From contig JAQFVV010000037.1 in assembly GCA_028023455.1 (NCBI GenBank), positions 2,236,001 to 2,300,000 on the forward strand: a stretch of DNA of 64,000 bases. The letters run 5' to 3'. The notes beneath the pieces are model-generated. The model was given only the letters and a program-made list of their open reading frames with translations, did no database searches and was not told the DNA's origin. The DNA comes from Epiperipatus broadwayi (taxonomy: Eukaryota > Onychophora > Udeonychophora > Euonychophora > Peripatidae). How positions within the stretch are numbered: position 1 is the first letter of the stretch; every line of letters starts with the position of its first letter. Of this stretch, positions 11,628 to 23,470 are shown in pieces. A program made the translations under genes and the position numbers.

Positions 11628-11793
11628 CTATGCTATGGCCCATATTTGGGCTTGTCCTCCTAGCGAAGGTGATGATTATATTTTCCATTGTCATCCACCA
11701 GAGCAAAAAATTCCTAAACCAAAAAGACTACAGGAATGGTATAAAAAAATGTTAGACAAAGGTATTATTGAACGGACTGTCATGGATTACAAG
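11628..11793 (+). CDS. nej/CBP: CBP/p300 histone acetyltransferase, HAT exon b
   Basis: 166-nt exon after a 151-bp intron, the shortest in the window. It is bounded by TATTTAG (11621-11627) and AAG|GTAAAT at 11793/11794. Its first base C completes the split Gly codon. It reads YAMAHIWACPPSEGDDYIF, then HCHPPEQKIPKPKR and LQEWYKKMLDKGIIER. The Trp of HIWACPP corresponds to p300 W1436 and the Tyr of EWYKK to p300 Y1467, the residues proposed to orient substrate and act as general acid in the 'hit-and-run' mechanism. Both are intact. The exon ends in phase 0 after a Lys codon. It joins exon 20145 across an 8.35-kb intron carrying a Tigger derivative, two foldback elements and the 333-bp array. 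Confidence 0.97.
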
Positions 11794-12766
11794 GTAAATT
11801 TCACCAGGATATATGTGAACTTCTGTGTGTGCATATACATTAATTTCTCATGATAAAATGTATAGAGAGGTGACTAGGTTTTTCAGAACTTTTAATTGGC
11901 AATAGTAATCATTTTTGATGGTAGTTTACTATTGCTGTCACTCTTAACATAATTTAATCCACCATCTTAATACTTAGAGCTACTTTGTAAACTTTGATGT
12001 GCACTTAACCTCATTATATAGTTATTAAGTATTTTATTTTGTGCAGAAGCCCCTTTAGAAGTTCTCTGTAGAAAATAGTGAAGGAGTAGATATATCCACT
12101 AATGGAATCAAATTCCTAACAGTAAGATTAATGGGTTTTCTTTATAATTTTACGTTATATAACTAAGAACCTGAAAGGCACATCACAAGTATGTTATGTA
12201 GAGCAGCTAGCTAATATGTTAATAATACCTTTCACATAAACAGAGAAATATAAAATTGAGTTTAATATTATTAATAGGAATCGTATTTTGGTCTCCTATA
12301 TGAAATAGTGCATGTTAAGATTGTAGACTCATAATAATATTACTGAGATACTGAAATTAAAAACATAAAAATGATGCTACACCAAGAAAGAGCACTCTAT
12401 CTTAATTCCATCCTCACTGCATGTAAATAACCCCTGCAATATAAATAAAATAAATTTTAATTTAATAACCAATATGAGTCAATAATATTTAGGTTTTGTA
12501 TACTTATTTCATATTTCTTAACAGAATGTCTGCTATTTTATTATTTATTATCTACCTTTTCTATATATATATATGTGTAATATTGGTTGTTTCTGCTAGG
12601 AGTTTAGTATACTATATTTAGCCTTATTAGAGAATATAGGTACAGTGTCTAGTTTAATTCCATATTTTGATCAATGAATATTATTTAAAAAAATTTAAAT
12701 AATGAAAATAATTACTAAAATATCTTCATGTCTAATGGTTTAACAATTGTATTAATTTCTTTTAAA
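11794..12766. other. Intron between CBP exons, upstream part
   Basis: A+T-rich, mostly featureless, with a TA run near 12563. No coding or transposon ends were recognised before the Tigger-like element. Confidence 0.5.
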
Positions 12767-13882
12767 TACACCTGGGTCTCGTTTTACGCAATAGATAGGT
12801 TCCTCAGAAAACGCGTGCAAACGAAATCGCGCAAAAATAGACGTAACTTACATTGAAAAGGGGGGGATGCAGTCTGTGATTTTTCAAAATTCGCGTAAAA
12901 GCAAAGCACCAACGTAAAATTACTTTAAAATTCGCGCAAAAAAAAAAATGAAATAAAATATGACTAATAAAAAATTTCAAATTTGAAAAAAATTGATACA
13001 AGACAAACTTTTTTTAACTATAATATTTAATTTTATTCAAAATAATATATTTTTATGCATAATTTACAGTACAGTAATTTACATTTTTTTATACACGTTT
13101 TAATTATTATCGCTATTTGTCGAAAAACACGTTCGTTTGCAAACTGGTAAAAAAAATCAGATTTTTCACAAGAGGAAATACAACTAGCGCCAACTTCACA
13201 CTCATGTTGTGTCAATGGTTTTCTGGTGACAACGTAATTAGTAATTAATCTTTGAGACAATGATTTTATTAATTGTTTATGAAACTAACAACTAAAAATT
13301 AAATTCTTATTTTTGTCTTTAATTTTTTAATTTTCAATTCCGTTTAAAAATCAAATTTCACATCACATTAATTTCAAGTCGCCGTAAGTAATTTTTAAAT
13401 TGTTAATTACAATTAAAAATCAGATTTTAATTTTTAATTGTCAAATTTAATTGTGCCCACTGCTATTACTCACCTTTTAAAAATAAACTTGTGGACACTC
13501 AATGATTAATAATTGATTACGTTCTTTTTTAAAAAGCAAAAACAGAATGTGATTTAATGCAAAATTAACACGCACAATGTTTGAACAAATTTACATTATA
13601 ATCTTGTAAAATTTAATGTGTGTATACATAAAATGTGGAAATCATGATTTTAATTTCATTATTGCATAAAATCTTACTATTATAAATCACTGAAAATATT
13701 GAAATTACTAAGATGAAAGTCGAATTCCAATAATGTGCTATTACTTTCAATATAATGTAAGTGCGCGAAATTTATTATTTAAAGTAATAGCGCATTATCG
13801 GAGTTTGACTTCCGGTGAAACATGAATCGCATAACTTCAAAATTGTGTTAAATAAGTCCGCGTAAAAAGAGACCCAGGTGTA
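12767..13882 (-). mobile_element. pogo/Tigger-like deletion derivative, copy 1
   Basis: Inverted ends CACCTGGGTCTCGTTTTACG (12769) and, reverse-complemented from 13880, CACCTGGGTCTCTTTTTACG, flanked by TA on both sides (12767-12768, 13881-13882), as expected for Tc1/mariner-superfamily insertion. At 1.1 kb it is shorter than a full Tigger. The minus-strand frame at 13260-13033 reads SQRLITNYVVTRKPLTQHE and ends in FRQIAIIIK, the same tail found as SFQSLITDYIVARKPSTQHE in the copy at 44.8 kb. The catalytic DDD domain is absent. It is one of four related copies in the CBP introns. Confidence 0.8.
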
Positions 13883-16557
13883 CTAAATTTTTTTTAAATT
13901 TTTGTGTATTTTGTTTTAAGAACTTACTGCTTGTCTTATATATTTTTTGTATTTAATTTTATTCTAGTTATATATGCTTATTAAGTTTTTTTTCCAAATT
14001 CTTGTATTATTGTAGTTCTTTTTCTAAAAGTATACTCTCCATCTCCGACTTAATTGAGCATATTTCCAATACTACCATGCATACACAACTAGGATAGATT
14101 ATATTATCTGAATATATAAGCAAGAATTGCCTTTTAGTAAAAGAATTTAAATTAATATAATTCCTAATCTAATTTCTTATTTAAATTTTTTAACTAAATG
14201 ATATTTTATCCAATCTTTGGAGATTTCTGCAAATCTATTTGTAACTAATTTATTTCATTTTTTTTTTTTTCAACAAAAATCTTTAATCATATTTTTTCTC
14301 TCTTTTTTAATTCAAGCTTTAATATTACTAATCTCAGAATAAAATTAAGCATATAGTCTAATTTCTATTTCCATTTTTTTCTTTTACTCATCTTCAGTTT
14401 TTTTTTTTTAAAGGCAATGTATATTGAAAATAATTTAAAAAAATAAATGAGTAAGATTGGAGGGTAGGGTCAGTATAGAATCTGTTAGAATCATTATAAT
14501 TTCAGAAAAAATTTGCAAGGGATAGAATTATAATCTTTTTATTACATATTTTATATAATACAAGTGTTTAATAATTTTAGTTTTAAAAAACAACATATAT
14601 GTTGGATAATGTAATCAGAATTATTAATGTTATAGCAAAAGAAAATGGAATAATTTCAGAATCTGTCACTCGATCAACTAAAGATATCAAAATGTTAACA
14701 TTAATTTTAAGTTAATAAACTATGTTAGACATTATGAAAAACTAAACTTGGATTACAAAGATTGATCATGCTTTTAACAATAAAATATATTTATATAATG
14801 TAGAGACCAATGAAATAAACATTGAGAAAAATTTTAATATCTACTTTGTGTGTGGTATATTTTATTGATTTTTTTTTTTTGTGAGTAGTGACCAGCATTA
14901 ATTATCTGCCACAAAACTGATTCAAATTTTTTAATCTACTTTTTCCCTTCTTCCAGCCCATAATGAAATATATTTATGTTTCACTTAACTTTTTGATATA
15001 TCTACTTTGCTACTCTTACCAACTTTTTCATTTTTAGTGGGTCACATTGACTTTTTTGTGTGTGTATATGTCTTTGTTGCTATTCTAACATTATTTAACC
15101 AATGTATAACTTTCTAGAAGCTCATCTTGTGACTTTTAATCTTTATCCTCTATTTATATTCAGTACTTCAAATTTAAATTATTATTTTTTTAACCAAACT
15201 AAATATTTACCACATAATACCAGCCACTTTTTCAAACATGGTGCTTTTCAATAAAAATTAACTCTTTTTGTTTTATTATAAATATGACAACAGCCTCGGG
15301 ATTTTAGAATTATTATACAACCAGATATCCTATATACAGTCATGTTGATAAGCTTGAAGATCAATGCATTCCATCAGAAGCAAAAATAAATAAATATTAG
15401 TTTGGGAGAATCACAAATCCAATGTATGATCTATTTAGTAGTCAGATATGGAAGTAAGTGTAAATCAACCTTAGAAAAAATAAGATCATGAATTACATAA
15501 GTTTGGGTCTCAAAAGGTTTGACATAACATCGTGGATCATATCCTATTTTGAGATATAGCGATTGTCAAGTTTGATAATGCAAGTTTGATTTACCTAAAT
15601 ATTTTTCAGTATATGCAGAATGCAAAAATTTTCAAAATCTGTAGCTCCAGTTTTTATTTGATCTCTTACTGTATGAACATTATTTGAAATTATTAGTTTG
15701 GGTTTGTAAAGAAATTATTTTCATATCTACATCATAGCTAAATGGCATCAGGTACTGAATTGAAAATTTGACTTAAGCGAGAAATCTCTGAATGTTTTAT
15801 TTTATAAATAGAAAACTGCTTGCAGTTAGAAATTAGAGGAGAGAAAATGAATATTAGATTATTTTTATCTCTTATCCCCTAAACAAAAACATTAGATAAA
15901 GCAGAACATATAAATAAATTTATATTATACAAAAGCAGGAAACAATCATACTAGGTTTTCATAAGTTTGTTTGTCATATTCTCTCATTGAATTTTTTTTT
16001 TGCTAATCATTATATTTCATAAGGGTCTTGTTAAATCTTATTAATCTATTGTTATTAAATTGTTTATCCCTTGTGATTAAGTTTGAGAGTAACAGACTCA
16101 AAAGCTAAAATTTTTATATTGATATTGATTACTAATTAGGGAGAGCAAAATTTTTTTACTAATCTAGCCTCATCTCTTTAAATTTAAGTGTCACGGATTC
16201 CAAAAACAACTGATCATACAATTATTACTTACTATATAAACTAGTAATGATGGTTGATTCAAGAATACAACTCCAGAATAGAAATTGGAAATCTGTACCT
16301 AGCATATAATTTATTTGCTTCTGATGCTGAACTTAAAAACTGTGATGTCAATGTGGTTGCTTTAAATCTGCTTTTAGTACTTCTTCCATTATCTGTTTTT
16401 AATCTTTTCTTAATAAGTAATTTAAATATGTTTTATAATATTTCATTTATAAATGGATTATAATCCCCCCATCCCTTTCATTTGCCTAGGCAAAACTATA
16501 ATCAGCAGGGAATTATATTACAGACATGATCACATTAATTCAAATTTTGAGAATTTC
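13883..16557. other. Intron, A+T-rich, no feature seen
   Basis: 2.7 kb of low-complexity sequence with T-tracts (14258-14270, 14398-14410, 14868-14880). The 69-codon frame at 16254-16463 has no recognisable similarity. No TIR pairs were spotted. Confidence 0.5.
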
Positions 16558-16762
16558 TTGCTAGAAATAAAAAAGATTATACATTATAGATTCTGGCAAA
16601 TAAGATAAGATGGCAACATTGGTGAACTTTAACAATAGAGATAAGAGTGTGAATTGCTAACTGTCCACATCCTTATCTCCATTGTTTATCTATACCAATA
16701 TTCCCATCTTACCTTGTTTACCAGAATCTGTAATATATATGATCTTTTTTATTTCTAGCAAT
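16558..16762. mobile_element. Foldback MITE-like inverted repeat
   Basis: Two arms of about 90 bp: the left begins TTGCTAGAAATAAAAAAGAT (16558), and the right, read in reverse complement from 16762, begins TTGCTAGAAATAAAAAAGAT. They continue through ATTCTGG(C/T)AAA and AAGATGG(C/G)AA-like blocks with scattered mismatches, separated by a loop of about 20 bp. No coding. The structure would fold into a long hairpin and is typical of a MITE. Confidence 0.8.
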
Positions 16763-17022
16763 TTGATAAAAGTGTTTACTGTTAAATTTATTATAAGAAA
16801 CTTGCAGCTACTCAAAATTCATTGACTAGAAAATACAGATGACATTAAGAATAAGGGAGGAAAAAATTGTATAAATTAGAAGTTATTATAAAGAATATGA
16901 GATAGATGAAAATATATATGGGAAAAATAATATACTAAATATCATTCCCCAAAATGGATTTAATTTTCTATTAAATTTTTATTTATTTATGATTAATAGT
17001 ATTAGACATTTTGTCTTTTGTA
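16763..17022. other. Intron, no feature seen
   Basis: A+T-rich sequence between the foldback element and the 333-bp array; nothing was recognised. Confidence 0.4.
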
Positions 17023-18362
17023 GCATAAGAGATCATACGCTATATAAAATAAATGCTTATTTACATATGATTAAGTTTCAGTTGGAATGACGTTTAGTAA
17101 ATTCTAGACAATTTCACCCACGTCATTCATTCAGACATCGTATATAGTAATTTAAAGTGACGGTTTCATCCTCACACTTTACTTGACAGTACTTCAGATT
17201 TGCTCATATATAAGCATTTGAGTCGTAGGAATAAGAGGATTCCTTTTATTCCTGCATAAATACTATATCTTGTATTGGTGAGAAAGTATTTATTTATTAT
17301 TAACACTCGCAAAGCGTATGCACAATTAGCTTAAAAGGCTGATATTTGAATGTATACAATTGTAAACATACGCTATATAAAATAAATGCTTATTTACATA
17401 TGATTAAATTTCAGTTGGAATGACGTTTAGTAAATTCTAGACAATTTCACCCACATCCTTCATTCAGACATCATATATAGTAATTTAAAGTGACGGTTTC
17501 ATCCTCACGCTTTACTTGCTAGTACTTCAGATTTGCTCATATATAAGCATTTGAGTCATAGGAATAAGAGGATTCCTTTTATTCCTGCATAAATACTATA
17601 TCTTGTATTGGTGAGAAAGTATTCATTTATTATTAACACTCGCAAAGCGTATGCACAATTAGCTTAAAAGGCTGATATTTGAATGTATACAATTGTAAAC
17701 ATACGCTATATAAAATAAATGCTTATTTACATATGATTAAGTTTCAGTTGGAATGACGTTTAGTAAATTCTAGACAATTTCACCCACATCCTTCATTCAG
17801 ACATCATATATAGTAATTTAAAGTGACGGTTTCATCCTCACGCTTTACTTGCCAGTACTTCAGATTTGCTCATATATAAGCATTTGAGTCGTAGGAATAA
17901 GAGGATTCCTTTTATTCCTGCATAAATACTATATCTTGTATTGGTGAGAAAGTATTCATTTATTATTAACACTCGCAAAGCGTATGCACAATTAGCTTAA
18001 AAGGCTGATATTTGAATGTATACAATTGTAAACATACGCTATATAAAATAAATGCTTATTTACATATGATTAAGTTTCAGTTGGAATGACGTTTAGTAAA
18101 TTCTAGACAATTTCACCCACGTCATTCGTTCAGACATCGTATATAGTAATTTAAAGTGACGGTTTCATCCTCACACTTTACTTGCCAGTACTTCAGATTT
18201 GCTCATATATAAGCATTTGAGTCGTAGGAATAAGAGGATTCTTTATTCCTGCATAAATAATATATCTTGTATTGGTGGGAAAGTATTCATTTATTATTAA
18301 CGCTCGCAAAGCGTATGCACAATTAGCTTAAAAGGCTAATATTCGAATGCATAAGAGATCAT
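17023..18362. repeat. Four-copy tandem array of a 333-bp repeat
   Basis: Units start with CATACGCTATATAAAATAAA at 17034, 17367, 17700 and 18033, an exact 333-bp spacing; the fourth ends near 18348 with a 3-4 bp deletion. Within each unit CATACGCT near the start is matched by AGCGTATG about 287 bp later. Units 1 and 4 also carry an inner inverted pair GAATGACGT...ACGTCATTC, which units 2 and 3 have lost (CACATCCTTC). GGAATAAGAGGATTCC-type palindromic sequence follows. A 14-bp direct repeat GCATAAGAGATCAT brackets the array (17023-17036 and 18349-18362). Units are about 95% alike by eye. No frame of note; the unit could be a satellite monomer or a TIR element amplified in tandem. Confidence 0.9.
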
Positions 18363-19046
18363 GTAGAGTTTTGGGTACTTTAGTGATTGGTTAAATATAA
18401 CAATTCCATTCAATTAATCAGATTTTTATTTTATTTGCTCAACTGGGAATCATTGCAAGAAAATGTAATTCTGTCACTTTACCACTACTTCTTCTAGTCA
18501 CACAATATTATAATAATAATGTTTTCTGAGAATAAAATGATCATAACATGCATTATTTTATATTATTAATAATGTAAGATATAGCAAATGAAGCATTAGT
18601 TTTAAAATGTAATTATATTATTTACTTAAGCTATTATCTTTGAAAAATAGAAAATGTTTATTATAATAATATGAATTCATAGTTTAAAAACTATAAAATA
18701 AATATTTGGATTATATATTGATCCAAAGAATATTTTTAAGTTTTATAAATGCATAGCATGAGTATTTCCTGGATCTAATTTAATTTTCCAATTACAATTT
18801 AGTAATTATAGAATTGAAAGAACTGGGCAATTATTATCAATTTAAAGATGGATGTTAGGGGAAAATTTTCAGATATATTGGATAAAAAAATAATAAATTG
18901 TCAATTGTAGGTGGCTAAATGATAAAAGGATATGTAATAAAAAGAGGGATTTTTTTTTTTAAAAGAGAAGTGAAATAAGTTGTAGTACAGATCACTGATT
19001 TCATGAGAGGTCTAATGTAAAAAGATGAATTATCAGAAATACTGTT
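18363..19046. other. Intron, A+T-rich, no feature seen
   Basis: No recognisable gene, repeat end or RNA. Confidence 0.5.
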
Positions 19047-19371
19047 ACCATTTTCTATGTTTACACAAGCTGTCAATACAATTGTGCCACCCAGTGCAAG
19101 CCTTGATAATTAATGGATGCAAGAAGGTTTGTCATACAATTTCTATCTAGTGCCTACTCATCCAATATCCCTAGACTAATTTCTAGCTTGTGATTTTTAT
19201 CTGTGGGAACCTTGCCACAAGCTAGAAATTAGTCTGGAGATAATGGATGAGTAGGCACTAGATATGGATATTGTACACAAAACCTCTTTTTGCATTCAGT
19301 AATTGAATTGCCAACACTTGCACTGAGTGGCTCTACTGTATTGAGACTATGCTACTGTTATAAGAAATGGT
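19047..19371. mobile_element. Foldback element, ~150-bp arms
   Basis: The arms 19047-19192 and 19215-19371 are imperfect reverse complements. Shared blocks read outward-in: ACCATTTCT-like end, GCCAC(C/T)CAGTGCAAG, TATCTAGTGCCTACTCATCC and CTAGACTAATTTCTAGCTTG (the other arm has TCTGGAGAT variants). The loop is about 22 bp. The inner 60 bp is much better conserved than the outer part. A diverged single arm lies at 46895-47010 (CTAATGCCTACTCATTCAAT), so this is a dispersed family. No coding capacity. Confidence 0.85.
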
Positions 19372-20144
19372 AAGATTGATTTAATAATTATAAAGTTAAA
19401 CAGTTGTATGTCAAAAGAAAATTTATAAGAATGGAGATAATTAAAGCAAGGAATAAGAAGTTGATAGTGTGTCCTTTGTATGCTAGGTTTATGAAAGCAT
19501 CGGATTTTTTGTTTTTATACAATTTTGCAAACACATCTTATGGTCAGTCTTTTAATTGAAGTGTATTTTATTACAAAAGTATACCTTAAAGAATTTCTGT
19601 AAAATTTATTTAGCTCACTTTATATCTCTATTTTTAGTATTATGATAATCTTATTTAAATGTAAGAATGTATATCAAATTTTAATATATCCATTTTTCTA
19701 AATATTCAGCTAAAGATAAAGGGTATCAGGGTAAAACTAATTCAAAAGTGACTGTAGCAATTATAGCAAACAAAGACTTTGATCTATATAAAAAATTCTT
19801 CAAAGACTGGGGATGGGGTGGGGGGTGTTGGGAAATTAATAAATCATTTTGAGAAAGAAAAAAAGTATCTTTTAAGACATTTAAAATTAGATAGTAAATT
19901 TAACATAAAGCTTAAATACATATATCGTCAGAATAAAATTTGATGGAAACTGTAGCAAAATAAAGTTGAATGCAAAACAAATAGTGAGAAAAAAAATGGA
20001 TTTATTAAAAAAATAAGTTTTTATTATTTTGGTTTTTTTTTTTCATCTTTATATTTGTATGGGTTATGTTTAATTATCTGTTTAAATAAAATAGACATAC
20101 ATTGTTTGAATTATATAGATGTATATATAAATTTTATTTTATAG
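19372..20144. other. Intron, no feature seen
   Basis: A+T-rich; a short GGGGATGGGGTGGGGGGTG run lies near 19808. No gene was recognised. The acceptor region before 20145 has a T/A-rich tract ending TTTTATAG. Confidence 0.5.
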
Positions 20145-20369
20145 GATATTCTTAAGCAAGCCACGGAAGACAATTTCAGCAGTGCGGTTGAACTTCCTTA
20201 TTTTGAAGGAGATTTTTGGCCTAATGTTTTAGAAGAAAGTATTAAAGAACTTGATCAAGAGGAAGAGGAAAAAAGAAAAGCAGCAGAAGCTTCAGCTGCA
20301 GCTGCTACTCAAGTTGATGGGGAAGGAGAGGGAGAACAGGTACTCTTCTCCCTGGATAACGTCAAAGAT
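20145..20369 (+). CDS. nej/CBP: CBP/p300 HAT exon c, into the autoinhibitory loop
   Basis: Starts after TTTATAG (20138-20144) in phase 0 and reads DILKQATED, ELPYFEGDFWPNVLEESIKE and LDQEEEEKRKAAEASAAAAT, then VDGEGEGEQ. ELPYFEGDFWPNVLEESIKEL is a near-invariant HAT segment; the acidic and Ala-rich tail opens the autoinhibitory loop. Two in-frame donors exist. CAG|GTACTC ends the exon at 20339 (65 codons); GAT|GTAATT ends it at 20369 (75 codons) and adds LFSLDNVKD. I prefer 20369 because those 30 bases are about 45% G+C in an intron near 25%, and Drosophila CBP, as I recall it, has a similar LFSIEE block here. Both forms keep the frame into exon d. Confidence 0.9.
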
Positions 20370-21237
20370 GTAATTATAATGAATGGCAGACTTGTTATCC
20401 TCATTGTTTAAATTAGTAAAATTTCATTGTCTTTTTTTTAAGTATATTTATGGGAAAAAAATGTATTTTTTTCTTTTATAGTTTAAATAGTTAATTAATT
20501 AACTGAACTATGCCATATGCAATATAGAATAATATTAAGTTTTTTTTCTTTTTTTTTTTTTATATTTATAATTTAAATTTTTTTTAAACATTTGTTCATC
20601 TGCGTAATGAAATGGGTTTTTTTTCTTTATAATCTAATGCTAAGTGCTTTTTCGGTGAAGTTCACCATAGGTGGGAAATATATAGAATATAAACATTTCT
20701 TTATAGATATATTTAGGTTTATCAGAAAAACTCATCACACGTATAATTTATATATTTTTTTTCTATGAGCGTAATCTACACATTTGCTTTCAAATTTTAT
20801 CAAGTTAAAACTTAGAAAATTTTAAAAATGAGAATTTTGAAGCATTAATACTGATAAACTTTAAATGTAATAGAATGTTTTAATTAGATCACATTAGTAT
20901 ATAATGAAGTTTTTATTTTAAGCTTTTCTTAGCATTTCTAGTGCTTATATCAATTATTATATACATAGGGGGAAAATGTCATTTTCCAATGTTTGAGCAT
21001 ATATATATCAGAAAGTTTTTGTATTATTAGAATTAGAAAATTATTTTATTTATTAAAATAACATATTTGAATGTATGTACATTACATTCTATGTTTGAAG
21101 CTATGATAACTATGCAAAAATTACAATTATCAAACAGAAATACTTGTGATAGTTTTACTTTATCTTTGTTGTCATCTTTTTAGCATAATTTCAGCTTATT
21201 TAGAACTACAGCTTAAATGTTTTTGAACTCTTTATAA
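20370..21237. other. Start of 19-kb CBP intron, no feature seen
   Basis: T-rich and A-rich tracts (20540-20565, 20575-20590); no coding or element ends were recognised. Confidence 0.5.
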
Positions 21238-21440
21238 CAGGGGTGGCCAAACTTTTAGACGTTTGGGGCTACTTTTTTAGTGAAAGTTTTCAGGGCTTTG
21301 AACTTGGAAACCGGGGAAAACATTTGCCAAAATGAAAAACAAAATGGTTCAAAGTCCTGTTTTTTTTAGATTGAACCCTATCACAAGGGAAAGTTAGATA
21401 TTCACACACATGCCGCAAAAGTAGTAATTTATACATATAT
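21238..21440. mobile_element. hAT-type terminal sequence, partner end not found
   Basis: CAGGGGTGGCCAAACTTTTA at 21238 is a classic hAT-superfamily terminal inverted repeat. The next about 180 bp (TTTGGGGCTAC, CCTATCACAAGGGAAAG) is GC-richer than its surroundings. No matching reverse-complement end (GGCCACCCCTG) was found between here and the Merlin-like insertion at 21694 or shortly after it, so the element is truncated or its end has decayed. Confidence 0.5.
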
Positions 21441-21685
21441 ATATTTTAAAGAAATCATATTATAAGTAGATATTTTACCCATCATATGTTTTCATGTGAG
21501 CTATTATATTATTCATTATCTTTTCATGAGATATGCATATATATATATAATGGTTAAATGGCCAAATATGAAATAAGCAAATGTATATATTTTGTTTTTG
21601 ATTTTTTTTGTGTGGTATGTAAAACAGTGAGAAAATTAAAAATGAAAATTATACGTTACATTTTATTTTCTCTCTTATTGATAAA

Positions 21686-23470
21686 AAATAGTTGGTTGTA
21701 TTCTCATCCTTGGTGTTCGCCTTAAGATGGCGTTAATGCTAATCAAAAACATATACATATAACGATTCCGGGCCGGACCTAAATGATCGATTTGATCTAA
21801 AAAGATCTGATTTCTTAGATTTGTAATAAAATATTCTACTAACTAATACCATTATATGATGTTAGTTTTTTTCATTTTTGTAAATGTTTATTAATCTTAT
21901 CTTGTTTTTGAGTTTGTGTGTCGTTAAAGTTACGGTGTTTTTCTAATTTTTTTTTTTGCAAAAGTAAATCAATAATTTTATTCAAAAGCAAGACGTAATA
22001 AGTAAATATTTATTAATCTTATTTTGTTTTTGAGTTTGTGTGTGTGTCTTTAAAGTTACGGGGTTTTTTCGAATTTTTTTTTTTTTTTGGATTTTAGGTA
22101 TGTCTTTTTAAAGTCAATGTTTATTAATCTTAGATTGTTTTTGAGTTTGTGTGTCTTTAAAGTTACGGGGCTTTTTCTCTTTTTTTTTTGGGACTTTATG
22201 CGTGTCTTTTTTTTTAAAGTTACGGTATTTTTGATCAAGAGTAAATCAATCATTTTATTAAAAAAGCAAGACATAATTCTAAATCTATCAAAAGTAACGT
22301 AATTTATATACTACAATTTAGAATTGATACCCGACTACTATTAGTAAGTACCGTCATTAAAAGACTCGATTGAAAAATGATACCCGACTAATTTCCGTTT
22401 TCTTTTTTTTGGGGGGGACGGACAGTAATGAATCAAAAAGTGGGTTATTTTTTGTTAAGTCTGTGTGTATAAAAAGGGTACCGTTATTGAAATATTAAAT
22501 TTAAAAATGATAGCCGACTAATTTGCGTTTCTTTTGACAGTAATTAATCATAAAGTGGGTTTCTTTTTTTTTTTTTTTTTTGGTAAATCTTGTGTATATA
22601 TTATAAAAACAAACAAACCATAATTCAAAGACTCCATTGAAAAAAAATCAAACCCCGTTGAATTTGCTTTTTTTTTTTTTTTTTTTAAAGACAGTAATTA
22701 ATCAGGAACTGGGTTGTTTTTGTTAGTGTGTAGATATAAAAACTAATCTTATTTTGAAATAATAAATGTAACAAAATAAAAAAAAAAATAATACCCGACT
22801 AATTTTATTTTTCGGACAAGTAATTACTAATAATTAGACAGTGGGTTGTTTTTGTTTGTGCATATATATATATAGCGAAAGTAACTGGTCACGGACAAAT
22901 TCTCGCGAAAACGGTACTTTTCGCGTGATCCTTTAATTTTTTTTTCCTTTCGCACCCTTAAAAGCAATTTTTGAGGGTTACCCCTTCGTAATGGAATCTT
23001 CAGGACATTATTACTAAACTTACAACAGTAAAGTAAGTTACAACACATTAAAAAAAATAGACGTCTTATCAAATTTAAAAAAAATACGACCGCTTCAAAT
23101 ACTCACACTCTCACCCGAAACTACAGAGAGAATAGATATTCTACTATTATGAGAAAATGATGAATAAAATCGACTACTACGGCAGCCGATCAAGGCATTT
23201 CTTTCTCTTTGCTTTTAGCATAGAAAAAAAGCCATAACCGGCAGCCGTCTGGAACTCTTTCTGTGTTTTATCATAGAAAGAAGTCTCTTTGTGTTGGCTT
23301 CTGTCGCCGCCTCCGTCCAACATAACGTGAGGACTTTTCTGCGTTTATAACATAGAAAAATTCCTCTTTGGTTGGGTGAAGGCCGGTGAAACGGTATATT
23401 TCTAGGAATTTACCTAGAAGTAGCGACATCTTAAGGCGAACACCAAGGATGAGAAAACAACCAAACAGTT
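21686..23470. mobile_element. Merlin-like TIR element 3 (copy A) with 8-bp TSD
   Basis: The element is 21694-23462, bracketed by AAATAGTT / AAACAGTT (7 of 8 identical; 21686-21693, 23463-23470). Its ends begin GGTTGTATTCTCATCCTTGG and continue TGTTCGCCTTAAGATGGCG, repeated inverted at the right. The interior holds three to four subrepeats (21890-22210) built on TATTAATCTTATTTTGTTTT plus GTGTGTCTTTAAAGTTACGG, then blocks with ATACCCGACTAATTT. A minus-strand frame (23072-22827) with LKIPLRRGNPQK also occurs in the inverted copy at 29960-31814, but this follows simply from sequence identity, and no transposase motif is present. Non-autonomous. Confidence 0.88.

Noticed and set aside
17023-18362. 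Possible CRISPR array
   Set aside because: Contiguous 333-bp units with no spacers, in an intron of an animal gene.
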